From positions 36,125 through 100,124 of the forward strand of contig JANQFE010000134.1 in NCBI GenBank assembly GCA_028278025.1: a stretch of 64,000 nt of DNA, in the 5' to 3' direction. The DNA is from Thermodesulfobacteriota bacterium. Lineage in GTDB: Bacteria > Desulfobacterota > WTBG01 > CAIYCZ01 > CAIRTM01. Made by a program: the position numbers and the translations under genes. The notes under the pieces were generated by a model. The model was not told the DNA's origin and made no database searches. It worked only from the letters and a program-made list of their open reading frames with translations. Of this stretch, positions 63,815-64,000 are shown in pieces (within the stretch, counting starts at the first letter, position 1; each line of letters opens with the position of its first letter).

Positions 63815-64000
63815 AAAAAGAGAGCAAAGGTTCTAGCCCGCATTATTCATCAGCATGTAGTGAACGCACAATCCCCTGGTGGTTACTACAAAAAAACCTT
63901 CCGGCACGCCTGCAGCCTGTGGCATCGGATGGGGCTGCAAAGGCGGTGCGAGCGATGTCTGGTAATCAAGAAAGCAGCTGTTTTTGCGAGCACATAGCCT
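63815..64000. repeat. Non-coding end with truncated dispersed repeat
   Basis: Bases 63939-64000 (AAAGGCGGTGCGAGCGATG and TTTTTGCGAGCACATAGCC) are the start of the dispersed family seen at 6211 and 52786; the window ends inside the copy. No gene is seen in this stretch. Confidence 0.5.

Overview
The window most likely comes from an anaerobic Gram-negative bacterium of the Desulfobacterota (former deltaproteobacteria). This is an inference from gene content: a tungsten aldehyde:ferredoxin oxidoreductase, a CooC-type nickel ATPase, an outer-membrane porin/lipoprotein-sorting pair, many lipoproteins, and a complex I operon whose NADH-input subunits are replaced by a glutamate-synthase-like flavoprotein. 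No rRNA or tRNA gene was seen, so the taxonomy is only suggested.

Left part (1-16 kb) is accessory-rich. A cut-off radical-SAM protein, an 8-cysteine protein and a 20-residue Cys peptide behind a strong promoter look like an undescribed RiPP locus. Two isolated integron-style gene cassettes follow: a toxin-antitoxin cassette with a frameshifted toxin (2355-2945) and a hypothetical-gene cassette with a 59-bp attC (12624-13135). In both, the left core site matches the first bases of its own cassette. Between them lie a response regulator/HD-GYP phosphodiesterase, a PilZ protein, several lipoproteins, a sugar-epimerase-like enzyme, a large chelatase-like lipoprotein and cooC. An AT-rich pair (HDOD protein and membrane protein) and a Y1 transposase element with perfect 32-bp inverted ends close this part.

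Middle (16-36 kb): a minus-strand group of PAS-LuxR regulator, aldehyde oxidoreductase, DUF1302 porin and DUF1329 protein suggests uptake and oxidation of a hydrophobic compound. It is followed by a phosphotransferase, an internally deleted copy of the Y1 element, and a type I-C CRISPR locus: 35 intact 32-bp repeats plus a degenerate one, a leader, and cas3-cas5-cas8c(with internal cas11c)-cas7-[four-helix-bundle gene]-cas4-cas1-cas2. A leftover cas3 5' end precedes cas3. An ORF6N regulator with three matching 27-bp palindromes sits upstream.

Right part (36-64 kb) is core-like: nuoABCD, a NuoF/GltD fusion gene, a formate-dehydrogenase-like nuoG and nuoHIJKLMN, all on the minus strand. Then come asnS, a GldA/GldF/GldG-type ABC system with a DUF4340 protein, a degenerate 5'-nucleotidase-like lipoprotein, and plus-strand TPM-domain, nucleotidyltransferase-like and lemA genes. 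Intergenic spaces carry several dispersed repeat families.
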